A DNA stretch of 64,000 nucleotides from Selaginella moellendorffii. Taxonomy: Eukaryota; Streptophyta; Lycopodiopsida; Selaginellales; Selaginellaceae. The position numbers and the translations under genes were made by a program. The DNA is taken from contig NW_003314293.1 of the NCBI RefSeq assembly GCF_000143415.4, forward strand, positions 1,198,431-1,262,430. Direction: 5' to 3'. Under the pieces are notes generated by a model. The model was not told the origin of the DNA, did no database searches, and saw only the letters and a list, made by a program, of their open reading frames with translations. Position 1 is the stretch's first letter. Each line of letters opens with the position of its first letter. This document shows positions 23,149 through 33,043 of the stretch, piece by piece.

Positions 23149-26100
23149 TTAATGAATCTCACCTTGAACCTGGGTTATGAATGCTCTTGCTGCATCTCTT
23201 GCATGGTCTGGCAAGGTGATGGTGGCACTCTGCTTCCACATCCAACCATGCACAACATTATCCACCGATGTGCTCATGCTGGGATCCCTTGGATTCAGCA
23301 CCCATCTCTTTTCTAGGCAATCCTTCGTATATCCGGAACTTGGCTTGAACCACTCCACAGTTACATTGAAGGAGTTAGTTTCCGCGTCCTCCTCTGCATC
23401 AGTGATGCAGCGCCCCACCCATATCATTTGTTTTTTATTATTGGGTCTGACAAGCACGACCATTCCTTTGCAGACCTGTACTGAATTGAATGCTGAATCT
23501 GGCTTCTTGTTCCTCGGCCCACAATAGTGATCCTCAACATTGTTATCTGTCACTGCATTTCCAGAGGACATTGTTCCGCTACTATCTGGTGCTCTGGGTT
23601 CTGGCCAAAAGGACTCTTCCAATTCTTCATATACAACCGGCCCATTTTGGATAGCAGATATAATCTTCTCCCAATATTCGATCAAAGGCTTGCACCTCTG
23701 AAAATAGGATTCTCCACCAAACACCAACCCCCTCTTCCAGAAGGCAATATGCTGTCTAATCCCGGCCACTATACTTTCCTGGTCTTTGAGTCCATCCGGG
23801 TGCATCGGCCGTGGGGAACCCTGAGGAATCATAGGTTCCCTAGTTATGGGATCTCTCTTGAAGAGTTCAATGCCGTCCACTAGCAGCCACACTGTGTCCC
23901 ATTCTCTCATCTTGTACCTCATCACTGGAGCACCGTCACACATGCTGAAATGAAACTGAAGAGGCTTGGAGTGGCCAATCAGCGTTTCGGATCCGTCCCT
24001 GATGTAGCCTCTTACAAACCCCTTAAAGTCTGGAACCTCTGTCAGAAGTGCAGCTTCAACAGTGCCTTTGATGCAATTTTGGAATTCATCGTAGAGTTGT
24101 GGGAGGGTGAGGACATTGGATTGCCGGAGGGACTCTGCCAGGTGACTGAACATGGCATCGACGTCTTCATGAGTGTGCCCAACCATGAGAAAGCCAAGTG
24201 TAACTGTTTCAAATATGCCTTTGGCAACAAGCATCGCCAAGTACGCGAAGACGTACATGTTTTTGTTCTCACTGCCAGCATTGTTTGTTTGGAGCAGAAG
24301 ATGGGGTGGAAGGCCACATCGGCCGCAAGAACTTCCTTGAGATTCTGCTTCGTTTGGATGAGGCTGTGCATTCACCGGGCGACCAGCCTCGTCGGAATGG
24401 CATGAGGCCTCATGTGATAACCCTACAATCTGACGGCCAACATATTCACTGGGATGGCATGGGGCCCCACGCGATACTACAAGCCTTTGCTCCTCCTCCA
24501 GCTGAACCCTGTATGGGGTTCGATCGACAAGGGCCTTATGCAAGGGTTGGCCGTTCAGCTCAGTCTGCGCACTTTGCAGAGACCTTAAGTGTTTTGCTAG
24601 GGACGCAATCATCATGTTTGCACCCCCGCCACCCCATAGAGGTACAAAGAAGTTCCCATAGTTCTGGGCACCATGCCCATGAGCGATTATGCCAAACAGA
24701 GACACAGGCAGCTGCATGGATGAAGAGATTGCCTTGGGGGCAGGATTGAGTCGAGGTAAGCACGTCTTTTTCTGGTCCATTTTGTCGTGGATGATGCAGA
24801 GGTAAGAGTCAGGTCTCTCCATGGAGAGAATCCTGTTATGATAATATGCAGTCCTGCAGCTTCTCTGCTCGATGTTGTGGTCGAGCCGCCTTCTAACCAA
24901 CGTCTCTTGCTCTTGAGCGCTGCAAGAATTCTTCGACAAAGCCATTTTGATAGCAGTGCACTCGTCACACTTTGAAAAGCTGGAGTACTTTCCTATACTC
25001 ACATCCCTGAACCTGTTGCTCCACAATCTACTAAATCTAGATTGGCTCAGCTTCCTGTAGCCATTACTCTGGAGTTCCCGATTCACATCTTCCAATATGG
25101 CCCCCTTGGTATACATGGAAGGGAGAACTCGTTGGGTGTCTCGTGTTCCATCTTCCAAGAGGCGGGTTTTATGTGGTTGCTGCTCGCTACATGTCTCGAC
25201 AAACATCTTGAAGATTGCCTCTCCATATACAACATGACCCCTGGTTTTGTGCGTACCGTCGTTCCCATGGACTGCCTGTTGAACCCTTTGTTCCTCGAAC
25301 TCAGTTTTGATTCTGTAGAATGTGGTTCGAGGGACTCCATAAATGATTCTCCATGCCTTCATGCAGACCAAACCCCTCTGGAAGACCATGCCCCCCACCT
25401 GATGTTCTGAAGCATCAACAGATGACCGTAATGCCTCATACACAAAATTGCGAGCTGCCTTCCAGGACAATGTCTTGTATCTTGCTCTCTCCTCTTCAAT
25501 AGCATCCCAATCAGCATGTTGACAGCACCTCCTCTTGCAACAAGCAACTGTCGAGACCATTCGAACCTCCATCGCCATTTTCTGCCTTTTCAGTTCGTTG
25601 CTCAGATCCCTTTGGCTGTGCTTTAGGAAGGTGTACTTTCTTTTCCCATGAAGAGATGTTCTGTCATCAGTTGTAGTGGTGTTTGATTGTGAATCCTTCA
25701 CATTCTCAAACACTAAGTGCCTCAATTTCCACCGCACAATGCTTCCAATAGTCAGATTGTTTTCTTCTGTGTCAACAACCTCTAAAATCGCAACTCCAAT
25801 ATCATCCCAGCCCAGTTCTTGATTAGCAACCGCATCTCTTGGATCGACAACTGTGGCTAAGCCCTCAGCTACCACCTCCCCCTCGGGGTTGTTTAGAAAC
25901 ACTTTTGCCTGAATCCATGTAGCACGGTTCTTAAGATCCACGGAGGGAACATGCGTCGCACTTGCGCTGTCCCCAACATCTGCTTTCTTCTGAAGATTTT
26001 TCAAGGCAACAACAACATTTACCCCGACGACCATCTCTCCTCGTTCAATAGCGACCACATTCCCATCGAAGACAGTCTCTACTGATACAGCAGCATTGCC

Positions 26101-26217
26101 TTCCCCAAGCCTTTGACAGTGTATAACAAAGTTCCGATCCATAGACACAAATGTCCCTTTTGCAACTCTCTTCCCACCATTCAAAATGTAAACCTTTTCC
26201 CCAACCCTGAAGGCCAT
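23149..26217 (-). CDS. Gene A: transposase-like protein (DUF7869 type), 1022 aa
   Basis: The probable transposase of the element. Residues 1-80 resemble the DUF8039-type module of plant transposon proteins (GKRVAKGTF, then RLGEGNAAVSVETV). A Cys/His cluster CCKRRCCQH lies near 226-235 and CDEC near 415. The core has IIHDKMDQ near 476, QTNNAGSENKN at 643-653 and GHTHEDVDAMF near 679. That layout (acidic residue, D-N-x-G-x-E-N-K, GHTHEDVD) is what I know of DUF7869 proteins and suggests an RNase H-like DDE fold. Here the middle Asp is Asn645 (codon 24283-24285); the right copy has Asp. The C-terminus (about 915-960) has a PNNKKQMIWVGR segment of unknown role. The frame is open throughout. The ATG follows a TTTCAG acceptor-like site, so a 5' UTR intron is likely. 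Two palindromes lie in-frame in the coding region. Confidence 0.75.
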   Translation of the reverse strand: MAFRVGEKVYILNGGKRVAKGTFVSMDRNFVIHCQRLGEGNAAVSVETVFDGNVVAIERGEMVVGVNVVVALKNLQKKADVGDSASATHVPSVDLKNRATWIQAKVFLNNPEGEVVAEGLATVVDPRDAVANQELGWDDIGVAILEVVDTEENNLTIGSIVRWKLRHLVFENVKDSQSNTTTTDDRTSLHGKRKYTFLKHSQRDLSNELKRQKMAMEVRMVSTVACCKRRCCQHADWDAIEEERARYKTLSWKAARNFVYEALRSSVDASEHQVGGMVFQRGLVCMKAWRIIYGVPRTTFYRIKTEFEEQRVQQAVHGNDGTHKTRGHVVYGEAIFKMFVETCSEQQPHKTRLLEDGTRDTQRVLPSMYTKGAILEDVNRELQSNGYRKLSQSRFSRLWSNRFRDVSIGKYSSFSKCDECTAIKMALSKNSCSAQEQETLVRRRLDHNIEQRSCRTAYYHNRILSMERPDSYLCIIHDKMDQKKTCLPRLNPAPKAISSSMQLPVSLFGIIAHGHGAQNYGNFFVPLWGGGGANMMIASLAKHLRSLQSAQTELNGQPLHKALVDRTPYRVQLEEEQRLVVSRGAPCHPSEYVGRQIVGLSHEASCHSDEAGRPVNAQPHPNEAESQGSSCGRCGLPPHLLLQTNNAGSENKNMYVFAYLAMLVAKGIFETVTLGFLMVGHTHEDVDAMFSHLAESLRQSNVLTLPQLYDEFQNCIKGTVEAALLTEVPDFKGFVRGYIRDGSETLIGHSKPLQFHFSMCDGAPVMRYKMREWDTVWLLVDGIELFKRDPITREPMIPQGSPRPMHPDGLKDQESIVAGIRQHIAFWKRGLVFGGESYFQRCKPLIEYWEKIISAIQNGPVVYEELEESFWPEPRAPDSSGTMSSGNAVTDNNVEDHYCGPRNKKPDSAFNSVQVCKGMVVLVRPNNKKQMIWVGRCITDAEEDAETNSFNVTVEWFKPSSGYTKDCLEKRWVLNPRDPSMSTSVDNVVHGWMWKQSATITLPDHARDAARAFITQVQGEIH
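24397..24475. repeat. Two palindromes inside gene A coding sequence
   Basis: Palindrome copies at 24397-24418 and 24454-24475 keep the reading frame and encode Cys/His/Ala/Ser-rich peptide (about residues 580-608) just before the catalytic-looking D-N motif. Both are also present in the right copy (63699-63720 and 63752-63773). Retained small introns cannot be excluded. Confidence 0.75.
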
Positions 26218-26479
26218 TCTGAAAGTGCAGAAAAGAAGTTAAGACCATACAAAAAATGATTGGAGAATGGCCTAAATCATAACATACCAAACAACCTCAA
26301 TAGCATGAGGCCACATGCCATTATTCAAACATGCTATTGACACCCACGTGAAATTTCGCATTCACAAAATTGGTATAAGGCCTCATGCCATCTTGATAAA
26401 CACACAGCTACAGGCAGGTAAAGAAACTATTGGCAATATGCTAGTGATGAACTTGCAAGCCCCAAGATGGCATGAAGTG

Positions 26480-26640
26480 GTACTGTAGCGCAGCTCGCAC
26501 CACCGCAACTACTCGTAGCGCCGCTCGCACAAACTGCCACTCGCATAAACTGCCGCTCGCAATGGCGCTCGCAATGCCGCAACCGCTCGTAGACGCATAA
26601 ACCACAGCTCACAACGCCGCTTACACAAGCAGCGCTCACT
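26480..26640. repeat. CTCGCA-type repeat cluster near gene A start
   Basis: Degenerate repeats of GCCGCTCGCA / CACTCGCATAAACTGC lie about 260-420 bp upstream of the gene A start codon. A similar cluster lies upstream of gene B at 28060-28260, and both are mirrored in the right copy (61380-61590 and 59230-59410). Confidence 0.8.
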
Positions 26641-27388
26641 GTGCTCAGCGGAACCAAGAACATGGCACACAAAAATGATAGACCTAGGAATGAGTTCGAG
26701 AATTCAAAAATAACACACGCTTGAACGTCACATCAAATCCTCTGACAAACCAAATCTTATGATTCCTCTGACAAATTTCAAACTGAGTAGCTTCTAGACT
26801 TTGCTGTCGGAGGTTGAACTTTGTCACATCATGTCCTTGCCTCGATCCAGCTGTGCCATGTCAGTGATTCGAACTTTGCCATGCCATGTCAGCAATCCGC
26901 GCCAAGATTATTCGCCGTGTAAAGGAATAATTGTGCTGTGTGTGTACGTCCATTTATGGCAATATAAGGCCACACGCCATTCAAAGAATAATGCTAGTCG
27001 AGCATTTTTTAGTGCATTTTTGGGTTCAAAATTGCATGAGCCCACACGGTATAAAGTTTACCTGTACCAAAAATAGAAACAGCTTTATTTACTTGGGAAT
27101 TTAAGTGGTTGAGGCATTTTTAAACTTACAAACACATGCCCTACTTACATTCCTTTGGTTGCTTAAAATTCAAAAATATTATAAACCTTTCTTTTTGCAT
27201 TTTCAATGTTTTCAATTAAGGTTTTTGATTTTCGCAGGACCAGCCTAGTAATCTATTTGCATCCCGTCATGTTTATAGCTAGCTTTCATTTGTCCCCTTC
27301 ACTAGCCTGAGATACATCTGCTCGGCATCTGCCTCTTACAGCATTTGCCCAGAAAGGGCATCTTTCTTCACGCAGCATTTGCCACATG

Positions 27389-27407
27389 TTTAGGGTTTAG
27401 GGTTTAG
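27389..27407 (+). repeat. Short telomere-type repeat (TTTAGGG)
   Basis: About two and a half units of the plant telomere repeat. The right copy has about four units at 60627-60653. Interstitial telo-boxes are known plant promoter elements; whether this one acts as such is unknown. Confidence 0.7.
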
Positions 27408-27902
27408 CAATTCAGTAGCTTGATAAACATGCAAATACAGAACTTGATGCAAAATCCTTTGATATGTCACAATGCCCCTAGGACCATAAACACATTTCAA
27501 TAGAGAGGGTCCTTTCATTTCATAACTCCTTACGTAGATCTTGGTGAAACTAGAGTTAGTGAAGTTGGTTTCTTGTGATCCCGCATCTGATTATGATGTC
27601 CCTTTGCAGTGTCGATGGAAAGGTCAATGCACACCAAACTGTAGAATCTTGGAGCAAAATAACGGTCGGATCTATGGCAAATGCCTTTGAAACATTGTAA
27701 GGCTCGTGTGGTCTCATGTGGTGTCCGATCGAGATGCTTCTTTGCAGAGTCATCAAGAAGGACATCTTTATTTATCTGAACATCTGGCATTTTTGGAAAT
27801 ACAAGATGCTTTGGAATATCCAATCATGCATGGTATAAATATAGCGAGGGTATTAAATGATATCCCAATCATGATCTTTCTTTTGGATTTCGCGTGCATG
27901 TA

Positions 27903-28014
27903 GTCCGAGGAATGATGACGTTGCGGATTTCTTTTGGATTTCACGTGCATGCATGCGTGCGGCGATCCAGAAATTAATGGTGGCACCCAAGTCCGAGGAA
28001 TGATGACGTGGCGG
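27903..28014. repeat. Direct repeat GTCCGAGGAATGATGACGT
   Basis: Two 24-bp copies (27903-27926 and 27991-28014) differ at one base and contain TGACGT, the core of plant bZIP sites. A second pair, TCTTTTGGATTTCRCGTGCA, lies at 27879-27900 and 27930-27951. Regulatory use is inference. Confidence 0.6.
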
Positions 28015-28059
28015 GATTACCAACCGTCGTGACATTTTGCGCGTGTGAGGTTAGGTTTT

Positions 28060-28260
28060 GCATCATACTCGCGCTCGCACACTCGTGCTCGCATCGCGCT
28101 CCCACTCGCGATCATGCTCACATTCGCGCTCATCTACCTTCTCTACAGGTTTCTCGTGTACATCGGCATCCACTCGCGCTTGCATCACACTCGCGCTTGC
28201 ATCACGCTCGCGCTCGCATCGCGCTCGTGTGCATCGGCGTCCACTTCAAGACACACCCAG
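28060..28260. repeat. CGCTCGCA-type repeat cluster near gene B start
   Basis: Degenerate CGCGCTCGCA / CACTCGCGCT repeats lie about 200-400 bp before the gene B start codon. Confidence 0.8.
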
Positions 28261-28455
28261 TTTGTAACTTCGCCGCCAACTCCGCCGCCCACTCCGCCAC
28301 CCACACGCAGCCCACTTGGCGTCCCGGGAGATTTCAGCGCCACTCTCCAACTGTAAGTGGCAGAGTAGCCTTGCTGCTACGATCCGCTGCACACAAAGTG
28401 CACATTTGCCAGCGAGTCCGGCTTCGATTGTCACGCCTCCATTCGGCTTCAAATG

Positions 28456-28694
28456 GTAAGTCTTTTAATCCAAGTAGAAAATGGCATGAGGCCACATGCC
28501 ATTCAGTAGCAACATTGGCATGCACCGATTGGGCTCTCGAGTGCAGTCCGGTTACAGATGGCGTGTAGCCTCATGCCATCTTAGGATGCAACCTCAAGAC
28601 ATCTGATGCAGTGGTGAATGGCGTGTGGCCTCACGTTATTTCCAGCTGCTAGCTTTTCATCTGTCAGCTCTAATTGTTGTGCATTTCTAAACAG
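28456..28694 (+). other. Intron 1 of gene B with three palindromes
   Basis: GTAAGT...AACAG, 239 bp, starting immediately after the ATG, so exon 1 contributes only the start codon. Palindromes at 28481-28502, 28558-28579 and 28618-28639 fill about a quarter of it and are kept in the right copy. Confidence 0.7.
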
Positions 28695-29873
28695 GCGAGG
28701 AATTGCGTTCTTCTTCCAGCCACTGTCAATGTGGATGCAAAGAAGGGGGAGGAGCTCACCAGTTGGACTTTTGGGATGGAAGGCGAGGATCTGAGGCTGT
28801 ACAACACAGATGGTGGGAGAAAAGAATGCATGGGGATCCTCATCCAAGTGACAGACACTCCATGCAGTTCCATGCAAGAATATGGACTGGCTCTTGTCGT
28901 AGAGACAGCGTCCGCCTTCAAGATCCACCTTGCACATCCTAGCGGCTTCCCGGTGGGGGGCAGCGGCTATGAGGAATTCCTAGAGGGAGCTAGGGAGAGG
29001 TTGTCCAGGAGGCCCACAATTTCAAAGACGCTGCGGGTCTATGAAGATCACATGGAATCCACGGACCTCACCTACGGTGATGTTCAAAAACTATATTCCA
29101 ACATTGAGCCGTTGAGAGTGCCTCCAGTTCGCGAAGCGAAGGGGAAGGGGGTCAATCTGGAAACTACCCTGAAGCAGAAAAGGGTGGTCAAGCTCAAGCC
29201 GACGTCCGACTCTTTTGCTCCAAAAAAGAAGCTACTTGGTGATGCCATTGCCTCGGGTTCGAACACTACACCCACCAAAAAGAAGAGCCGCAAAGAGCAG
29301 AAAGAGCAAAAAGAGGCAGCAAAAATCGTTGCAGATAATAGTACTTGTTACTATTCCAACAAAGTATATACAATCAGCATGAGCCGTATCGACATCCAAA
29401 TCAAATACAACCACAGGCTAGTATCGTATGAGTGGGTGGAGAAACTGAAGTAGAAGATGCTGGCAAGTCCAATAACACCCGACATCACAGACGTGATCCC
29501 CTACTACCGAACAATGAAGGGCGACACGAGGTTTCCAGACTTGATCAATAGGAAGGTGTTGGACGATCAGAACATCCGGTTCTATGCCGTCTCCGGGCAG
29601 CATTTTAGCTTGGCGATGCAAGAGATAGTTGTGGATATTATGGTGGGTGAGGAGGTGAAGAAAGTTTTCAAGACAAGAGTTGTCCGCCTGATAAAAGGCA
29701 ACTCGCCCCTCCGATCTATCATATACATTTCCCACGCGCAAAATGTCAAGCAAGAAACGTGCTACAAATCGGGTTTGCACGAGACATTCGCACGAACACG
29801 GAAGCTCTGGGTTCAACTGAAGAAGCCACAAAAACCAGGACAAGGACGTGCACTAACAACTAGCGCCTGGCAG

Positions 29874-29927
29874 GTAAGCCTCGTTGTATGTGGCATAGCA
29901 TGTGGCCTCATGCCATTTCCATTGCAG
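29874..29927 (+). other. Intron 2 of gene B (54 bp, palindrome-bearing)
   Basis: GTAAGC...TTGCAG with a palindrome at about 29895-29916. Its length is a multiple of three and it is open, so it could also be retained as 18 codons. The strong splice signals at both ends make an intron more likely. Confidence 0.6.
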
Positions 29928-31388
29928 GAATTCTCGAGTCTTCTCTCGAAAACACTGGGGGTCAATGATACACTCAGCATCCATAACATTCTACTCACGA
30001 CAAAAGTTGTTTTTGACAAATGGGTAGATGTGCTGAGGAGGTACCATGACGGGGAGTTGCTAAACTCAATGGGTGTGGAGGACGGCCGGAAGCCCAATGA
30101 TTTGAAGCTCAACGCCTTGCGTTTCTCGCGGTCTCTAGACGACGACAACCTTCTGACAGTGGCTAATGCTCTTCTACGTGGTGAGGTAGTCTTCAACAAG
30201 ACCAAAATGACTCCCAGCCATATTGTGACATACGAGGACTTGTGCACAACTCTGAGAGCTCGTGCGCTATTGAAGGATTGGATCTTCGAGCAAGTGGCCG
30301 TGGAGAGGGTGAGCATTGACACCACGCAAGAGATGATGGAAGAGCTAGAGATGTCAAATGAAGACATCGACGAGTACGTGAAGGGGGCCCCCAAGTTCAT
30401 GGATCTGCTGCGGGATGCCACGAAAAGTAAAGCTGAGAAGTTGGATCAGTATCCAAATTTCATTAAGAGGGATGTCGACCGCTGGCTTCAGAAACAGCTC
30501 GACCCCGCAGCAGAGGCCTATCGAGAACGTTACCGGGTATACGTGAATTCGGATGAGGATCAAAGGTGGAGGAGCATCGTTTCCCGCGGAGATGAGCAAG
30601 TCAAGAACATCTTTTGTGTGATGGACTTCACAAACGAGGAGATCACTCATGCAGACGAAGTCAGCTCCATCATTAACTTAATGGTGGGACTTGCGGAGGT
30701 GGAATCTTCAGTCCACTATATGATCTACAACTCCGAATCCTATCACAAGTTCTGGAAGGCCTTGAACGAGGTGAAGGCTCGGTTGAAAGGCAAGGAGATA
30801 TAGGAGATCCATGGGATAATGGCTAAGAAGAAGATACCGACGAATGTCTGCATCTTCACACTCGCCCTTGTTATTTGTCCTACAGCAGAGTGGGACTGGA
30901 GTGACTTCCCAGCTTCGTTCGACAAGGCCGATCGAATTGATCTGAGGGAGGTCAATTTACCCGTGCCTGAGGAACTGAGGAAGGCTATGGAGCTTTCGAA
31001 TCCAGAGAAAGCTCCAGGTGCAGCATGGGAAATGCTCAGCTGGGTCTTCAACGCAATAGCGGGTGGGTCACTTGCTTCCGACTCCAAGGGCAAATGCGTT
31101 GTCGAATACAACTGCGGCGAACTATTCTTTCGAGCCGCACTACTCAAGGGTGTCTCGTGTGTTGCGGTGACAAACTCCATTGAAGAGGTGACTTCAATGG
31201 AGCATATAATTACAGTTGCCAAAGAAAAATAGTATCTTCTCTGCGAACCTGGTGAGTACGCACTTTAAATTTAAATGTTATCTCACAAGCTCTGTATGCA
31301 GAAGCGTGGCCACCCCCAGATGCTGAAACGGCGTTAACAACTACTATTGAAGATACCCATGTTGGGCCGAGCTCACAACCTGCACAAG

Positions 31389-31426
31389 GTAAGGTCACGT
31401 GAGGCCTCACGCCATTTTGATTATAG
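31389..31426 (+). other. Intron 4 of gene B, only 38 bp
   Basis: GTAAGG...TTATAG. The palindrome (31394-31415) takes up more than half of it. Splicing is needed to keep the frame between the flanking exons, and the same intron is in the right copy. This is unusually short for a plant. Confidence 0.6.
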
Positions 31427-31516
31427 ATCGTTGTGAATATTCAGACACGAGGACTGAAAAGCGCACTGGTGGCGCGTCGAAGAAGGACAAACAGACAAGC
31501 ATTAGGAAAAAAGGAG

Positions 31517-31565
31517 GTACAAATTATATTTGCAATGGCGTGTGGTCTCATGCCATTCCTTGCAG
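31517..31565 (+). other. Intron 5 of gene B (49 bp, palindrome-bearing)
   Basis: GTACAA...TTGCAG, phase 1, with a palindrome at 31535-31556. Confidence 0.65.
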
Positions 31566-31709
31566 GAGACACTTCTTCAAAGGCAAAACAGGCAAGCACC
31601 AGCCAAGCTTAAACTGACAGTGGTCATAAAAAGCGAAAGCACATTGGACAGTCGTCGGGATCAGAGGCGTTTGATTCGAAAAGGAAGAAGGGCAACGAAA
31701 AGATGATAG

Positions 31710-31756
31710 GTAATGCCTCGCGATTATGGCGTGTGTGCTCATGCCATTCATTGCAG
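31710..31756 (+). other. Intron 6 of gene B (47 bp, palindrome-bearing)
   Basis: GTAATG...TTGCAG, phase 1, with a palindrome at 31725-31746. Introns 3 and 7-10 are similar in size but lack the palindrome. Confidence 0.65.
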
Positions 31757-32946
31757 ATCAAGGGCTGAGTGAAAGGAGCCAGTCACCACCTTCTGACTCA
31801 GATTCCTATGGCGGACTCCCCTTCCCCAATCTCAATGGAGAGGTACAATGGATGAGGGATGTTTTTCAAGTCAGGGCCACGTTTTTCTCATCTCGTCGTC
31901 TTCGAAGGGTGCAAGAACGTGCAGAAACCATGTTAAGACAGTCGGGTGAGGATACGGTCCTAGGTCACGCACTAAAACAGGCTATGGATGTCTTGTATTT
32001 TGAGATGGAGACTCAGCCAGATGATTTTCCTAAGATGGTCTTGGAAGAACAAGCCATCCAGCCTGAGCAGCCTATGGAAGAAATGCAGGAGGGGGATGAG
32101 GAGCCAAAGAAAGATAATGAGCAGGAAGAGCAGAAGGACGAAGAGGAGGACAAAGAAGAGGAGGACGAAGAGGACTTGGATGGTCCTCACAATGGTGACG
32201 ATCACAATAACGACGACGACGATGATGACGACGATGGCCAGCCTGAGGTGGCCAAAGAGCAGCAGAGGAAGGTCATACAAGACAAACCATCAGGTAAATA
32301 ATAGTACATCCATTCCTAACCTTTTACCATTTCTAACATTGTCCATATAGGTCACAGAGCAAATGGTAAGTAGAGATTATTCAGTTGAATTAAGATACAA
32401 ACTCTAGCCTTTAGTGTCGAAGAAGGATAGTGCCAAGCAAGGGTTGAAACGTATGTCCAATCCTTCAGAATCAGCAGTGCGCCCAAGTGATATCGGTCCT
32501 AGTTCCTCAATAGCAGTTGATGGTAAATACAGTATAGTCGATTCAATGTGCTAATGAGTTTGTTTTTAGTAGCACGGGAGGATACCATCTCAATCGAAGG
32601 GAGATATTTGGACATGCATATGGATCCGCCAGTGGACTCTACTTGCCTGCAGGAGTCATCAGAGCTGGTGGAGGCTACTATCCATATCAACGCTAAGCAA
32701 GCTGACCACGCTCCACTTGATGCTGCCCATACCACTGAGTCAATCTTGTCCACGTATCCAACTGACGGTGACCAGGCGCCATTGGACCCGCATGAGGCCG
32801 CCCCAGCCGCCGAGCCAGTCGTATCCTCATTTCCAACGAACTCAACGTGTGCCCAATCATCTGACTACGCGCCGTTGGAACCTCCCTACACCGCCCCTGC
32901 TGCCTGTTCGGTCATGTCCACTTTGCCAACGGAGGCACCAGCTGAA

Positions 32947-33043
32947 ATGGTGTGTGATCACACACCATCGGAACCACCCCATGCCACTGTTGAGCCAATT
33001 GTACCAGAGTCTATAGCTGAAATGGCATGTGCCTACACGCCAT
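32947..33043. repeat. Two palindromes inside gene B coding repeats
   Basis: 32947-32968 is a perfect 22-bp palindrome and 33022-33043 an imperfect one. Each encodes M(V/A)C..(H/Y)TPS within the Pro-rich repeat region. Neighbouring repeat units have related but non-palindromic sequence (for example around GCGCCATTGG), which suggests the palindromes arose in, or were captured by, the coding repeat. Confidence 0.75.

Larger units (their letters stand above)
26218..28452. promoter_or_regulatory. Divergent promoter region between genes A and B
   Basis: About 2.2 kb with no convincing gene. It holds two GC-rich runs of CTCGCA-like repeats, one near each gene start (26480-26640 and 28060-28260), and palindromes at about 26300-26321, 26370-26391, 26958-26980 and 27033-27054. 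It also holds a telomere-type (TTTAGGG) run at 27389-27407 and a direct repeat containing TGATGACGT (27903-27926 and 27991-28014). Opposed transcription from here is inferred from gene orientation. Confidence 0.6.

Noticed and set aside
28008-28568. A protein-coding gene in the CG-rich stretch upstream of gene B
   Set aside because: The frames are Arg/Ser/His-rich shadows of the CTCGCA repeats. They differ between the two copies, and splice signals place this stretch upstream of the gene B start codon.
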